In this document: piece after piece, positions 44,150 through 53,872 of the stretch
How positions within the stretch are numbered: position 1 is the first letter of the stretch
How the letters are laid out: the number at the start of each line of letters is the position of its first letter
Source of the DNA: Flexistipes sinusarabici DSM 4947
GTDB taxonomy: Bacteria; Chrysiogenota; Deferribacteres; Deferribacterales; Flexistipitaceae
Assembly: GCF_000218625.1 (NCBI RefSeq)
Contig: NC_015672.1
Coordinates: 1,054,001-1,118,000, forward strand
Direction: 5' to 3'
DNA length: 64,000 nucleotides
Position numbers and translations under genes: made by a program
The notes under the pieces: generated by a model
Databases searched by the model: none
Told to the model about the DNA's origin: nothing
The model's input: the letters and a program-made list of their open reading frames with translations, nothing else

Positions 44150-45458
44150 AAATCTCATCGAGCAGACATTTAGCTCCCCTGTAATCGTTACGGGTGAAGT
44201 ATCCAATTTCAGTACTTCACCTGCAGGGCATCAGTATTTTATTCTTAAGGACGAAAGCTCACAGATCAAATGCGTATTTTTCAAACGTTACAACTTGCTG
44301 AACAGGGATTATTCGATAAAAAACGGCGATAAGGTTTCTGTTTACGGTGATTTAAGTGTTTTTGAAGCAGGCGGGAATTATCAGATTGTTGCCAAAAAGA
44401 TTGAATACAGCTCCGAAGGGGAGTTTTATAAAAAATTTGAGGAAACCAAGAAAAAACTTGAGGAGGAAGGTCTTTTCCATGAAGGTTTGAAAAAACCTGT
44501 TCCTACTTTTGTAAAGAAAATAGCTGTTGTTACATCTCCCTCCGGAGCAGCTATCAGAGATTTCATCATAACGACAAAACGTAATAACGCTGCTTTTGAA
44601 ATAGATATTTGGCCGACTACTGTGCAGGGCGCTTCAGCTGCAGGTGAGATTGAAAAAAATATCCTCAAAGCCGGCAGCCGGGGCGACGAGTATGATGCTC
44701 TGGTTTTGATGAGAGGAGGCGGGTCATTGGAGGATTTGGCCGTTTTTAATGAAGAGAATGTCGCCAGAGCGTTGAGAAAAGTTGAGGTTCCGACCATTTC
44801 TGCTATAGGTCATCAACGTGATTTTACCATTTGTGATTTTACCGCTGATTTAAGGGTTGCAACACCGACTGCAGCAGCTTCCTATTTATCTGAGGTGTAT
44901 ATCTATTATGATAAGAATTTAACGGAATTTTATAAACGTCTTGTAAGATATATGGAGCAGGTCATTATCTCCCGCAGTCAGAAATTAGACAACTATATGG
45001 CTGTTTTGAATAAAAACTCTCCGTATAACAGGATTAGTCTATATCGAAGTGAACTGGAAAGAAGCAGACAATTAATGATAAACAATCTCAGAAATAAGAT
45101 GCAGGATGGATACAGCCGTTTAAAACTCTGCCATGTTTTTCTTGCATCAAAAAAACCTGCAATTGTTGTGAGGGAAAAGAGAAGTGAAGTTGAAAGATTT
45201 AAAAATTATCTGTTGAGAAGTGTAACAAATAGGTTAAACTATGATAATGAACGCTTAAAAGGCGTTTTCGGAAGACTGAAAACAATGAATCCGGAAAACG
45301 TGATTTCCAGGGGTTATGCTTTGGTGTATAAAGAGGGATTTGTTGTTGAGTCTTTAAACTCGATAAAACTTGATGATGAGGTTGAAATTCGTATGAAAGG
45401 TGGATATATTAACGCCTTTGTCACAGGCAAAAAACATTTGGAGGATACCAATGGATAG
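44109..45458 (+). CDS. xseA: Exodeoxyribonuclease VII large subunit
   Basis: 449 aa. N-terminal OB fold (VTGEVSNFSTSPAGHQYFIL), then the catalytic core with VTSPSGAAIRDF, LMRGGGSLEDLAVFNEE, and AIGHQRDFTICDFTADLRVATPTAAA, followed by a long coiled coil and the FGRLKTMNPENVISRGYALV tail. The enzyme degrades single-stranded DNA together with XseB, whose gene is not next to it. ATG 44109 lies within ftsB. Confidence 0.96.
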   Translation: MKTYTVTEITKAIKNLIEQTFSSPVIVTGEVSNFSTSPAGHQYFILKDESSQIKCVFFKRYNLLNRDYSIKNGDKVSVYGDLSVFEAGGNYQIVAKKIEYSSEGEFYKKFEETKKKLEEEGLFHEGLKKPVPTFVKKIAVVTSPSGAAIRDFIITTKRNNAAFEIDIWPTTVQGASAAGEIEKNILKAGSRGDEYDALVLMRGGGSLEDLAVFNEENVARALRKVEVPTISAIGHQRDFTICDFTADLRVATPTAAASYLSEVYIYYDKNLTEFYKRLVRYMEQVIISRSQKLDNYMAVLNKNSPYNRISLYRSELERSRQLMINNLRNKMQDGYSRLKLCHVFLASKKPAIVVREKRSEVERFKNYLLRSVTNRLNYDNERLKGVFGRLKTMNPENVISRGYALVYKEGFVVESLNSIKLDDEVEIRMKGGYINAFVTGKKHLEDTNG

Positions 45459-45924
45459 AATTCCTATTACAAAAGAAGGTTTTCAAAAAATAAAGGAAGA
45501 ACTTGAAAGACTTAAGACGAAAGAGCGTAAAGATGTTGTTGAGGCTATAAAAGAAGCGAGAGCCCACGGTGATCTTAGTGAAAATGCGGAATATGATGCT
45601 GCAAAAGACCGCCAGGGGATGCTGGAAGCTAAAATCGCTGAACTGGAATCGAAGATGTCTAAATTTGAGGTCATTGATACGAAAAACCTTAAAGGTGATA
45701 AGGTTGTATTCGGTGCAACGGTTAAAATTGAAAATGTCGAAACCGATGAAATTAAAGAATACCGGATTGTCGGCCCTGATGAATCCGATATTTCCAAAGG
45801 TGATATTTCAGTCCTTTCCCCTCTTGCAAGGGCGCTGGTAGGGAAAAAAGTCGGTGATGAGACAGTAGTAAACGCCCCCGGCGGGGAAATTGAATATGAA
45901 ATAGTAGAAATAAATTTTGAATAA
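45451..45924 (+). CDS. greA: Transcription elongation factor GreA
   Basis: 157 aa. N-terminal coiled coil with the acidic tip (REARAHGDLSENAEYDAAK near 36-54) that enters the RNA polymerase secondary channel, then the FKBP-like C-terminal domain (SDISKGDISVLSPLARALVGKKVGD). ATG 45451 after GGAGG is chosen; upstream codons lie inside xseA. 5 nt before the interrupted regulator gene. Confidence 0.96.
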   Translation: MDRIPITKEGFQKIKEELERLKTKERKDVVEAIKEARAHGDLSENAEYDAAKDRQGMLEAKIAELESKMSKFEVIDTKNLKGDKVVFGATVKIENVETDEIKEYRIVGPDESDISKGDISVLSPLARALVGKKVGDETVVNAPGGEIEYEIVEINFE

Positions 45925-46935
45925 TTTCTATGGGTAACAAATACAATGTCCTGATAATTGATGACGAAAGATCTTTCAGGGAGCTTCTGGAAATTCTTTT
46001 TTCCAATGAAGGCTACAATGTTTTTATGGCTGCTGATATTGCCGGATCCCAGCGTATTATTTCAGAAAAAAAGATCGACATTATTATCTGCGATTTAGTC
46101 CTGGGTAAAGAGGATGGATTGGATGTCGTAAAATGGTGCCGTGAAAATTCATATAATATCCCTTTTATTCTTATGACAGCCTATGCCAGCAGTGCAACAG
46201 CTTTGGAGTCTGTGAAGCTGGGAGTTGTGGATTACATAACCAAGCCTTTTGACATGGATCATCTTGCCACCATGGTCAGGGAGGTTATAACCTCCAGAAA
46301 AAATGAAGATTCTGAGTTTTACACTGAGCTTGATGAAATTAAGGGTAAAAGCAACGCCATTAAAAATGTTAAAAAATATATTATGGATGTTGCAAAAACG
46401 GATTCAACCATTTTGATTACCGGTGAATCCGGTACAGGTAAAGAACTCGTCGCAAGGGCTGTACACAGGTTGAGCCACAGGGCATTGAAACCCTTTAAGA
46501 CGATAAATTGCAGTGCTATACCCTATGATTTGCTGGAATCGGAACTTTTCGGATACAAAAGAGGTGCTTTTACCGGTGCATCATATGATAAAAAGGGGAT
46601 ATTTGAACTGGCGAACGGCGGCTCCATATTTCTTGATGAAATAGGTGAAATGCCGCTTTTTCTGCAGTCCAAACTTCTCAGGGTAATACAGGATAAAATG
46701 GTGCAGCCTCTAGGTGCAGGCACTGAAATTAAAACGGATTTCAGAATTATTGCCGCTACCAATAAAAATCTGGAAGAGGAAACGAAAAAAGGCAATTTCA
46801 GGAGTGATCTCTACTACAGATTAAACGTTGTTAATATTAATATCCCTCCATTGAGGGAAAGAAAAGAGGATGTGGAAGAGCTGGCGAAACATTTCCTGAA
46901 AAAATATGCCGTTTTGATGGATAAAAATATTTCTC

Positions 46936-48270
46936 GAAACCTTTGCACAAGAAAAATGAAAACATTTGAAGTTAATATATTTTATCTTTACTATTATGAT
47001 ATTATGTGATAATATGTATTATTTATTAAAGACAAAAGGAGTTGTTATGGAAAAGTACATAGAACCCACAGTATTAGATTCAATGTTAGACTTTAAAGCT
47101 AATGATTCGACTTATCTTGATAAGATAAATTCACTTATAGACTGGAAGAAAGTAAAATCAATCCTTGATAAGAAATACAGATGGACTAAGAACACATCTG
47201 GCAGCAGAGCTTATTCACCGTTACTTTTGTTTAAAATACTTTTAGTACAGTCGTGGGAAAAGCTGAGTGACCCTCAGGCTGAATTTGCCTTAAAGGATCG
47301 GTTGTCAGTAATAAGATTTGTAGGAGTAAGTGTATCCGGAGAAGTTCCGGATCACAGTACCATCAGCAGGTTTCGGAGCAGATTACTTGAATTGGAGATA
47401 TTTGACGAGTTATTTTCAGAGATAAACAGGCAGTTATCGGAATTAAATTTAATAGTGAAAAGCAGGAAGGAAGCGATAATAGATGCGACATTGGTAGAGT
47501 CCTCGTGCCGTCCCCGTAAAGTAGTAAATGATATTGCAGAAGATCGGCATGAAGGAGATGATGACAATGATAGTTCCTGTGGTGGTTCCGGAGGGAATAA
47601 TGAAAGCAACATAAGTTATTCGAAGGACACTGATGCGAGTTGGTTAAAGAAGGGTAATAGAGCGTATTATGGCTACAAACAATTTTTCTGTGTAAATTCG
47701 GACGGTTATATATTGGGAGAAATGGTAAAGAGTGCCAGAGAGAGTGAGGTGCGGAATTTGGCACCTTTATTACAAAAGCTTAATTTGCCTAAGGGAACGG
47801 CAATATATGCAGATAAAGGCTACAGCAGTGAATCTAACCGCAAAGACATATCAGGAACCTATGCAGATATGATAATGTATAAGGCAGCGCGGAATAAGCC
47901 ACTTACAGGATTTCAGAAATTTCATAACAAGGCAGTAAGCAAGGTTCGTTATGTCGTTGAGCAGGCAATTGGATTGATTAAACTTCATTTTGGTTATAGT
48001 CGTAGCCGATTTATAGGTATTGATAAGGTTAGGCTGGAATTGTCTATACATTGTATGGCATATAATCTGAGAAAGGGTGCTTTAAGAATGATTTGACAAG
48101 ATTTAACCATACAGGTGTGTCCAAAATTACCTATTTTGGACAATTTGAGGCAATTTAAACAAACAAATACCTTTGTTTTTGCTGATAATGTTGTTTAAAA
48201 AAGTGGTAGTTAACAAATTTAGCTGCAAAATTAATGAAATTTAAAAATATTAGGATGATTCAAAAGTCTC
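46936..48270 (+). mobile_element. IS5-family (IS1031-like) insertion sequence, complete
   Basis: 1335 bp. The ends GAAACCTTTGCACAAG (left) and GAGACTTTTGAATCAT (right, complemented) match at 10-11 of 16 positions and resemble the GAGACCTTTGCAAA ends of this group. TTCTC flanks both sides (46931-46935 and 48271-48275), an apparent 5-bp target duplication, longer than the 3 bp common for the group. It lies in the same orientation as the host gene, so its promoter could drive the downstream fragment. Confidence 0.88.
47047..48096 (+). CDS. IS5-family transposase
   Basis: 349 aa from ATG 47047, with AAAGGAG just upstream (an earlier in-frame start at 46966 has none). Motifs: helix-turn-helix-like region (SPLLLFKILLVQSWEKLSD, VPDHSTISRFR), first Asp in AIIDATLVES, second in IYADKGYSSE, and the C-terminal YVVEQAIGLIKLHFGYSRSRF with the catalytic Glu. 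A Ser/Gly/Asn/Asp-rich linker lies near 170-195. No stop or frameshift; probably active. Confidence 0.93.
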   Translation: MEKYIEPTVLDSMLDFKANDSTYLDKINSLIDWKKVKSILDKKYRWTKNTSGSRAYSPLLLFKILLVQSWEKLSDPQAEFALKDRLSVIRFVGVSVSGEVPDHSTISRFRSRLLELEIFDELFSEINRQLSELNLIVKSRKEAIIDATLVESSCRPRKVVNDIAEDRHEGDDDNDSSCGGSGGNNESNISYSKDTDASWLKKGNRAYYGYKQFFCVNSDGYILGEMVKSARESEVRNLAPLLQKLNLPKGTAIYADKGYSSESNRKDISGTYADMIMYKAARNKPLTGFQKFHNKAVSKVRYVVEQAIGLIKLHFGYSRSRFIGIDKVRLELSIHCMAYNLRKGALRMI

Positions 48271-48626
48271 TTCTCAGATATCCTTTGCTGTAATGGAGGC
48301 TTTTAAAACCTATCCGTTTAAAGGTAATGTAAGAGAACTGGAAAACCTGATAGAAAGGGCTGTGGCTATGGAAAAGACCAACAGGCTTCTACCTTCCAGT
48401 TTTCCAGCCCATTTCTTTGGTAATTATGAAAATTTTTGGGACAATCAAATACCGGATCTGGAAAAACCTGTGGATTTGGAAAAAATTGTGGAAAATATTG
48501 AGAAAAAATATATAATGACAGCACTGGAAAAGACAGGCGGCAACCAGAGTAAATCAGCCAAACTGCTCGGGCTTTCGGGCAGAGTATTCAGGTATAAAAT
48601 GGAAAAATATAATATTCGGTGAAAAT

Positions 48627-49172
48627 ATGGAAAAACTCCCCAATCAGCTGACAATTCTGCGAGTGATTCTGGTGCCGGTATTCCTCATTCTTATCTTCTT
48701 CGATAAGAACATTACAAATATATTGGCTGCAGTTATTTTTATTTTCGCGTCGGTAACGGATTTTGTTGACGGGTTTATCGCCCGGAAATATTCGGTTGTT
48801 TCTGATTTCGGGAAAATTCTTGACCCTATAGCCGATAAAATTCTGGTGGCATCTGCTATGATTTCTCTTGTTCAACTGGACAGGCTCAGTTCAATTGTTG
48901 TTATTATTCTGCTTAGCAGGGAGTTTGCTGTAGGAGCTCTGCGGGATTTCGCATCCAGCAGAAGAATAATTATTCCTGCAGGGTTTTTCGGTAAAATAAA
49001 GACAGCTTTTCAGATGACTGCACTTGCTCTGCTTATATACAAAAATGAGCTTTATGGCATAAATGTCTTTGTTATAGGAAAAGTTCTGATTTATCTTTCG
49101 GTTATCATTTCGGTCTATTCAGGCTTTGTATATTACAGAAATTTTTTCAGACTAAAAGAGAGCAATGGCTGA
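48627..49172 (+). CDS. pgsA: CDP-diacylglycerol-glycerol-3-phosphate 3-phosphatidyltransferase
   Basis: 181 aa, a six-helix CDP-alcohol phosphatidyltransferase making phosphatidylglycerol phosphate. The catalytic motif DFVDGFIARKYSVVSDFGKILDPIADK (Asp-Gly..Ala-Arg..Gly..Asp..Asp, near 46-72) is intact. It starts 4 nt after the interrupted regulator and overlaps the DUF362 gene by 8 nt. plsY two genes later fits a phospholipid cluster. Confidence 0.93.
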   Translation: MEKLPNQLTILRVILVPVFLILIFFDKNITNILAAVIFIFASVTDFVDGFIARKYSVVSDFGKILDPIADKILVASAMISLVQLDRLSSIVVIILLSREFAVGALRDFASSRRIIIPAGFFGKIKTAFQMTALALLIYKNELYGINVFVIGKVLIYLSVIISVYSGFVYYRNFFRLKESNG

Positions 49173-50247
49173 AGTTTATTTAGAGAAAATTTATGAATAT
49201 TCTTCAGATATAGAGTATTTTGCCGACAATTTTTTCAGCCGTAATTCAGAAAAATTCAACGATTGCGAAAAAATACTTCTTAAACCCAATCTGTTGCAGT
49301 CAGCTCCTCCTGAAAAAGGTGTGACCACACATCCGGAATTTCTGAGGTTTGTAATCAAGTCGTTAAAAAAACATACAGATGCAAAACTGCTACTGGCAGA
49401 CAGTCCCGGTGCAAATTTTGAAAACTTTGGAAAAATCCTTGAAACAAGCGGTATCGGACAGGTTTGCGATGAGGAAAATATCGGCATTTATAGAGTGGAA
49501 TCATTTCCTCCGGTGGAAAAAAATGGTTTTGTTTACTCCGGAATAGCTGATGAGGTGGATCTGATTATCAACCTTGCTAAGCTAAAAACCCATTCTCTTA
49601 CAGGCCTGACTATGTGTGTAAAAAACTTTTTCGGCCTCATTCCAGGAACATCCAAAGTGGGATATCACAGGCGATACCCGGACGGGTCCGATTTGGGATC
49701 TGCAGTTTACGGCCTTTATAAACAGTTTGCGGGAAAATCGCTGAATTTGCTGGACGGCATAATTGCACATGAAGGAGAAGGTCCTTCCAGAGGAAAACCC
49801 GTTATGGCGGGAGTTTTGGCGGCAGGTGCCGATGCAGGTGCAGTGGATATTGCAATTACAAAGATTCTGGGATTTGAGTCTGAGTTTTGTACCACAAATA
49901 TAGAGGCTTTAAAGGATTTATCCGAGAGTAAGATAAAACTTATCCCGGAATTAAAATTTAATATAACCCTGAAAAAACCTGTTGCTGCAAGACGTGTACA
50001 TCTTCCGAATTTTATTAAAAAATATGCTGCTGAGAAGATTTATGTGAAGCCGGAGATTATACAGGAGAAATGCATAAAATGTCTATTATGCTTGAAGAGT
50101 TGCTATGCAGATGCTATAACTTTTGACAGCGGTGTTGTTGAAATTAACAAAGATGCTTGCAAAGAATGTTTTTGCTGTCATGAAGTTTGTGAATCGGATG
50201 CGATTAAATTGAAACGGTCAATTATGCACAGGATTTTTGTTCGATGA
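49165..50247 (+). CDS. DUF362 protein with C-terminal 2x[4Fe-4S] ferredoxin domain
   Basis: 360 aa. The N-terminal DUF362 domain (LLKPNLLQSAPPEKGVTTHP near 40, LINLAKLKTHSLTGLTMCVKN near 132, LLDGIIAHEGEGPSRGKP near 195) is followed by two ferredoxin clusters, CIKCLLCLKSCYADAI and CKECFCCHEVCESDAI (about 305-350). Function is unknown; electron transfer is implied by the clusters. Lies between pgsA and plsY with overlaps on both sides. Confidence 0.88.
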   Translation: MAEVYLEKIYEYSSDIEYFADNFFSRNSEKFNDCEKILLKPNLLQSAPPEKGVTTHPEFLRFVIKSLKKHTDAKLLLADSPGANFENFGKILETSGIGQVCDEENIGIYRVESFPPVEKNGFVYSGIADEVDLIINLAKLKTHSLTGLTMCVKNFFGLIPGTSKVGYHRRYPDGSDLGSAVYGLYKQFAGKSLNLLDGIIAHEGEGPSRGKPVMAGVLAAGADAGAVDIAITKILGFESEFCTTNIEALKDLSESKIKLIPELKFNITLKKPVAARRVHLPNFIKKYAAEKIYVKPEIIQEKCIKCLLCLKSCYADAITFDSGVVEINKDACKECFCCHEVCESDAIKLKRSIMHRIFVR

Positions 50248-50843
50248 TTTATTATATTCTTATACCTTTTATTTCTTATTTCTGCGGAGCTGTTCCGTTT
50301 TCTTATCTGCTTGTGAAAGGGATAAAAGGGGTTGACATCAGAGATGTTGGAAGTGGCAATGTAGGAGCTACAAATGCCGGACGTGTTCTGGGGAAATGGG
50401 GTTTCATTGGAGCATTCCTCCTGGATATGTCAAAAGCTTTTATCCCGCTTTTTATCTTTCTTAATTATTTACCCATTAACAATACACTCATACTTGTTTC
50501 AGCGGTCTGTATAATTATAGGGCATACATATACAGTTTTTCTGCGTTTTAAAGGGGGAAAAGGCGTTGCCACCGGAGTGGGCATCTTTCTTGCTTTGAGT
50601 CCGCTCAACCTTTTTATTGCACTGATTGTTTTTCTTGTTGTAATAGGAGCATTCAGGATGGTTTCTCTGGGCTCTGTAACTGCAGCGATAACTCTTGCCG
50701 TCTTGGTGTGGCTGAGGACTGATTGGCTTGGTTTGCAGCTTTTTACCACACTGGTGGTGTTGTTTGTTATATTTAAACACAGATCGAATATCAGAAGAAT
50801 AATAGAGGGCAAAGAAAGTAAAATAGGAGAAAAAGTTGGCTGA
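50244..50843 (+). CDS. plsY: Acyl-phosphate:glycerol-3-phosphate acyltransferase
   Basis: 199 aa, five or so helices. Conserved motifs: DIRDVGSGNVGATNAGRVLG near 32-51, IGHTYTVFLRFKGGKGVATGVG near 92-113, both needed for substrate binding, and VIFKHRSNIRRIIEGKE at the end. PlsY makes lysophosphatidic acid from acyl-phosphate, working with PlsX (not here). Confidence 0.95.
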   Translation: MIYYILIPFISYFCGAVPFSYLLVKGIKGVDIRDVGSGNVGATNAGRVLGKWGFIGAFLLDMSKAFIPLFIFLNYLPINNTLILVSAVCIIIGHTYTVFLRFKGGKGVATGVGIFLALSPLNLFIALIVFLVVIGAFRMVSLGSVTAAITLAVLVWLRTDWLGLQLFTTLVVLFVIFKHRSNIRRIIEGKESKIGEKVG

Positions 50844-51993
50844 TCCGCATGAAATAATGCTTGAATGTGTAAATCTGGCACTTGCCGGTAAAGGACATAC
50901 GAAAACAAATCCCGTGGTGGGTGCTATTATAGTGCAAAACGGCAGGGTTATCGGAAGGGGATTTCATAAAAGTTTCGGCGGAGACCATGCTGAGATTGAA
51001 GCAATAAATGACTGCGAAGAGGAGATCAACGGTTCAGATTTATATGTTACCCTGGAACCATGTTCCCATTTTGGTAAAACTCCCCCTTGTGTTGAGACAA
51101 TAGTTAAAAAGGGCATTAAAAGAGTATTCGTGGGCGTTGTTGATCCTAATCCTGTGAATGCCGGCAACGGGATAGAATATCTTTTGAAAAACGGAGTGGA
51201 GGTATATGTCGGTTTTGCTGAAAAAGCCTGTGCCGAAATTATTGAGGAATTTGCCAAATATATTTATAAAAAACAACCCTTTTACAGCCTGAAAATAGCC
51301 CAGACGCTTGATGGAAAAATTGCTGCAAAAGACGGTTCTTCCAGATGGATTACCGACGAAACCTCGAGACAGCACGCTCATTATATAAGGAGTGTATCAG
51401 ACGGTATTTTAACCGGTATAGGAACTGTCCAGGCGGATGATCCTGCGCTCAGCGCCAGATTTCTGGGTTTAAAAAAATACCCTTATAAGATTATTCTGGA
51501 TTCATCATTAAAAATATCTACCGAGCGGGAAGTTTTTGCCGAAAAACCTGAAAAATGTATTATTTTTACATCAAGGTCTAATTTTGATGAGAAGACGGCT
51601 AAAATTGATAATATTCGCAAGACAGGGGCTGAGGTTGTACCCTGCAATAAATTGAATGACGGCCTGGATTTACAGAATGTTTCTGATGAGCTTGTTAAAA
51701 GAGGTGTTTTAAATGTTCTTGTTGAGGGCGGCGGGAAAATCCACGCTTCTTTCATAAAGGAAGGCATGGCCGATAAAGCGTATGTTTTTATAGCGGGTAA
51801 AATTTTGGGTGCTGAAGGGATCGATTCTTTGGCCTCTCTTAATATTAATAATATTGAAGGGTGCAAGACACTCAGTGATCTGAATGTAACAAGGCTGAAA
51901 AATGATTTCCTTTTTACCGGTAAATTTTATGATTACGCAAAAGACATAATAAATCTTACGGAAAGAGTGAGGAACAGATGTTCACCGGAATAA
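50836..51993 (+). CDS. ribD: Bifunctional riboflavin biosynthesis deaminase/reductase
   Basis: 385 aa. Deaminase domain (about 1-145) with zinc ligands in GGDHAEIEA and LEPCSHFGKTPPC; reductase domain (about 148-370) with KIAQTLDGKIAAKDGSSRWI, ILTGIGTVQADDP and VEGGGKIHASF. TTG 50836 with TAGGAGA 5 nt upstream is favoured; ATG 50857 is the alternative. First of ribD-ribE-ribBA-ribH, and overlaps plsY by 8 nt, leaving no room for an FMN riboswitch. Confidence 0.95.
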   Translation: MADPHEIMLECVNLALAGKGHTKTNPVVGAIIVQNGRVIGRGFHKSFGGDHAEIEAINDCEEEINGSDLYVTLEPCSHFGKTPPCVETIVKKGIKRVFVGVVDPNPVNAGNGIEYLLKNGVEVYVGFAEKACAEIIEEFAKYIYKKQPFYSLKIAQTLDGKIAAKDGSSRWITDETSRQHAHYIRSVSDGILTGIGTVQADDPALSARFLGLKKYPYKIILDSSLKISTEREVFAEKPEKCIIFTSRSNFDEKTAKIDNIRKTGAEVVPCNKLNDGLDLQNVSDELVKRGVLNVLVEGGGKIHASFIKEGMADKAYVFIAGKILGAEGIDSLASLNINNIEGCKTLSDLNVTRLKNDFLFTGKFYDYAKDIINLTERVRNRCSPE

Positions 51994-52631
51994 TTGAGGA
52001 AGTGGGAAAGGTATCTGCCTTTAAAAAAACGGGGAATTTTGCAGTGCTGCAAATAGAGTGCTGTAAAATTCTGGATGATATAACCATAGGGGATTCAGTT
52101 TCGGTAAACGGAGTTTGTCTTACAGTAACAAAGTGTGGTGAAAAATCTTTCAATGTTGACATTTCGTATGAAACGCTTGAGAAATCTTCTCTCGCTTATA
52201 CTTCCTACGGGGACCCTTTAAATCTTGAAAGGGCACTGACACTCTCCAGAAGGTTAGGCGGACACCTTGTTTCAGGTCATGTGGACTGCCTGGCAAAGAT
52301 TTTGGAGATAAAAAAAGAATCCGGAGCCTATCGGCTGCGAACTCAGTATTCCAGTGACATTGACCGGTATGTTGCCGTGAAAGGTTCTATCTCTTTAGAT
52401 GGAATAAGCCTTACTGTTTCCGATATTCCGGCTGAGAGAGTTTGCGAAGTTGCTGTTATTCCGCATACTTTTGAGAATACAGTTTTAAAATACAAAAAAG
52501 CCGGGGATTATCTTAATGTTGAAGTGGATATGATTGCCAGATATATCGAGAAGTTGTTGAAAAAAGAAACAAAAGCAGATAAATTGAAAGAAAGTATATT
52601 AAAAATGCAGCAACTGGAGGATTTTTTATAA
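51978..52631 (+). CDS. ribE: Riboflavin synthase, alpha chain
   Basis: 217 aa. Two similar lumazine-binding repeats, the first starting MFTGIIEEVGKV and the second GGHLVSGHVDCLAKI, each with the SVSVNGVCLTV / SISLDGISLTV core. It dismutates two 6,7-dimethyl-8-ribityllumazine molecules into riboflavin. Overlaps ribD by 16 nt and touches ribBA at the stop. Confidence 0.96.
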   Translation: MFTGIIEEVGKVSAFKKTGNFAVLQIECCKILDDITIGDSVSVNGVCLTVTKCGEKSFNVDISYETLEKSSLAYTSYGDPLNLERALTLSRRLGGHLVSGHVDCLAKILEIKKESGAYRLRTQYSSDIDRYVAVKGSISLDGISLTVSDIPAERVCEVAVIPHTFENTVLKYKKAGDYLNVEVDMIARYIEKLLKKETKADKLKESILKMQQLEDFL

Positions 52632-53851
52632 TGAAAAAAGAAGTAAGAGCAACGGTTGAAGAAGCCATTGAGGATATAAAAAACGGAAAAATGATCATTC
52701 TCGTTGATGATGAAGACAGGGAAAACGAGGGTGACCTTATGATAGCAGCTGATCATGTTACTCCTGAAGCTATTAATTTCATGGCGAAACACGGAAGGGG
52801 GCTTATCTGTCTTAGCTTAACCAACAAGAGATGTGATGAGCTTAATCTCCCTCTGATGGTGGACGAAAAAGGAAATTCGGCAAAATTCGGGACCGCCTTC
52901 ACAGTTTCCATTGAAGCAAAAGAAGGTGTGACCACAGGGATATCAGCTTTTGACAGAGCACATACGATAAAGGTGGCTTCTGATCCTGAAAAATCTGCTG
53001 ATGATATTGCAAGACCGGGGCATGTTTTTCCTCTGAGAGCCAAAGACGGCGGAGTTCTTGTGAGAGCAGGTCAAACCGAAGGTTCCATGGATCTGACGAA
53101 GCTTGCCGGACTTACACCGGCGGCAGTGATTTGCGAAGTGATGAATGACGACGGCAGTATGGCCAGGATGCCCCAGCTGGAAGAATTTGCCCAAGAGCAC
53201 GGACTTAAGATTCTTACCATAGCTGATTTGATTTCCTACAGAGTGGAGAAAGAAAATATTATAGAAAAGATTGCCGATGCAAGTTTACCAACAGTTTTCG
53301 GAGATTTTAAAATAGAGGGTTTTGAAAATAAAATTGATAACCAGGAAGCTATTGCTTTAGTGAAAGGCGATATTTCCGGTGAGGAGCCGGTTCTTGTCAG
53401 GGTACACTCTCAATGTTTGACCGGTGATGTTTTCGGTTCTTTGAGATGTGACTGCAGGGATCAGCTGCACTGCTCTATGGATATGATTGAAAAAGAGGGC
53501 AAAGGTGTTCTTTTGTACATGTTCCAGGAGGGCAGAGGTATCGGACTTCTTAATAAGATAAAAGCCTATAAGCTTCAGGAAGAAGGAATGGATACCGTTG
53601 ATGCAAACCTTCATCTTGGATTTAAAGACGATCTGAGGGATTACGGTTTCGGCGCCCAGATTCTAAGGAATCTCGGCTTGAAAAAACTGAGATTGATAAC
53701 CAATAATCCTAAAAAAATAAGGTGTCTTTCAGGCTACGGGCTTGAAGTGGTGGAAAGGGTGCCTACTGTCTGTCATATTAGACCAGAGAACGAGAAATAT
53801 CTCAAGGCCAAAAAAGAAAAGATGGGACATGTTTTTCAGATAAAAGATTAA
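52631..53851 (+). CDS. ribBA: Bifunctional DHBP synthase / GTP cyclohydrolase II
   Basis: 406 aa. RibB half (1-200): MIILVDDEDRENEGDL, TAFTVSIEA, RPGHVFPLRA, HTEA-like region AGQTEGSMDL. RibA half (205-406): RVHSQCLTGDVFGSLRCDC with the zinc cysteines, QEGRGIGL and GFGAQILRNLG. Both active sites look complete; together they supply both precursors of riboflavin. Confidence 0.97.
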   Translation: MKKEVRATVEEAIEDIKNGKMIILVDDEDRENEGDLMIAADHVTPEAINFMAKHGRGLICLSLTNKRCDELNLPLMVDEKGNSAKFGTAFTVSIEAKEGVTTGISAFDRAHTIKVASDPEKSADDIARPGHVFPLRAKDGGVLVRAGQTEGSMDLTKLAGLTPAAVICEVMNDDGSMARMPQLEEFAQEHGLKILTIADLISYRVEKENIIEKIADASLPTVFGDFKIEGFENKIDNQEAIALVKGDISGEEPVLVRVHSQCLTGDVFGSLRCDCRDQLHCSMDMIEKEGKGVLLYMFQEGRGIGLLNKIKAYKLQEEGMDTVDANLHLGFKDDLRDYGFGAQILRNLGLKKLRLITNNPKKIRCLSGYGLEVVERVPTVCHIRPENEKYLKAKKEKMGHVFQIKD

Positions 53852-53872
53852 TTAAATATTGCGGAGATTATA

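Larger units (their letters stand above)
45930..48622 (+). pseudogene. Sigma-54-dependent NtrC-family response regulator interrupted by an IS5-like element
   Basis: Left part 45930-46935 encodes a receiver (Asp55 in IICDLVLGKEDG) and most of an AAA+ domain (GESGTGKE, GAFTGA, DEIGEMP, RSDLYYRLNV). Right part 48276-48622 encodes the end of AAA+ (FKTYPFKGNVRELENLIERAV) and a Fis-type helix-turn-helix. Deleting the 1335-bp insert plus one copy of the TTCTC duplication gives one frame of 450 aa reading DKNISQISFAVMEAF across the join. As it stands, the left product ends 25 codons into the insert (to 47009) and lacks the DNA-binding domain. No kinase is adjacent. Confidence 0.93.

Noticed and set aside
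48293..48622. Stand-alone 109-aa Fis-type DNA-binding protein
   Set aside because: It is the C-terminal end of the NtrC-type regulator cut off by the IS5-like element; joining the flanks restores one frame.
50800..50860. FMN riboswitch ahead of ribD
   Set aside because: ribD overlaps plsY and no RFN-element sequence is present.
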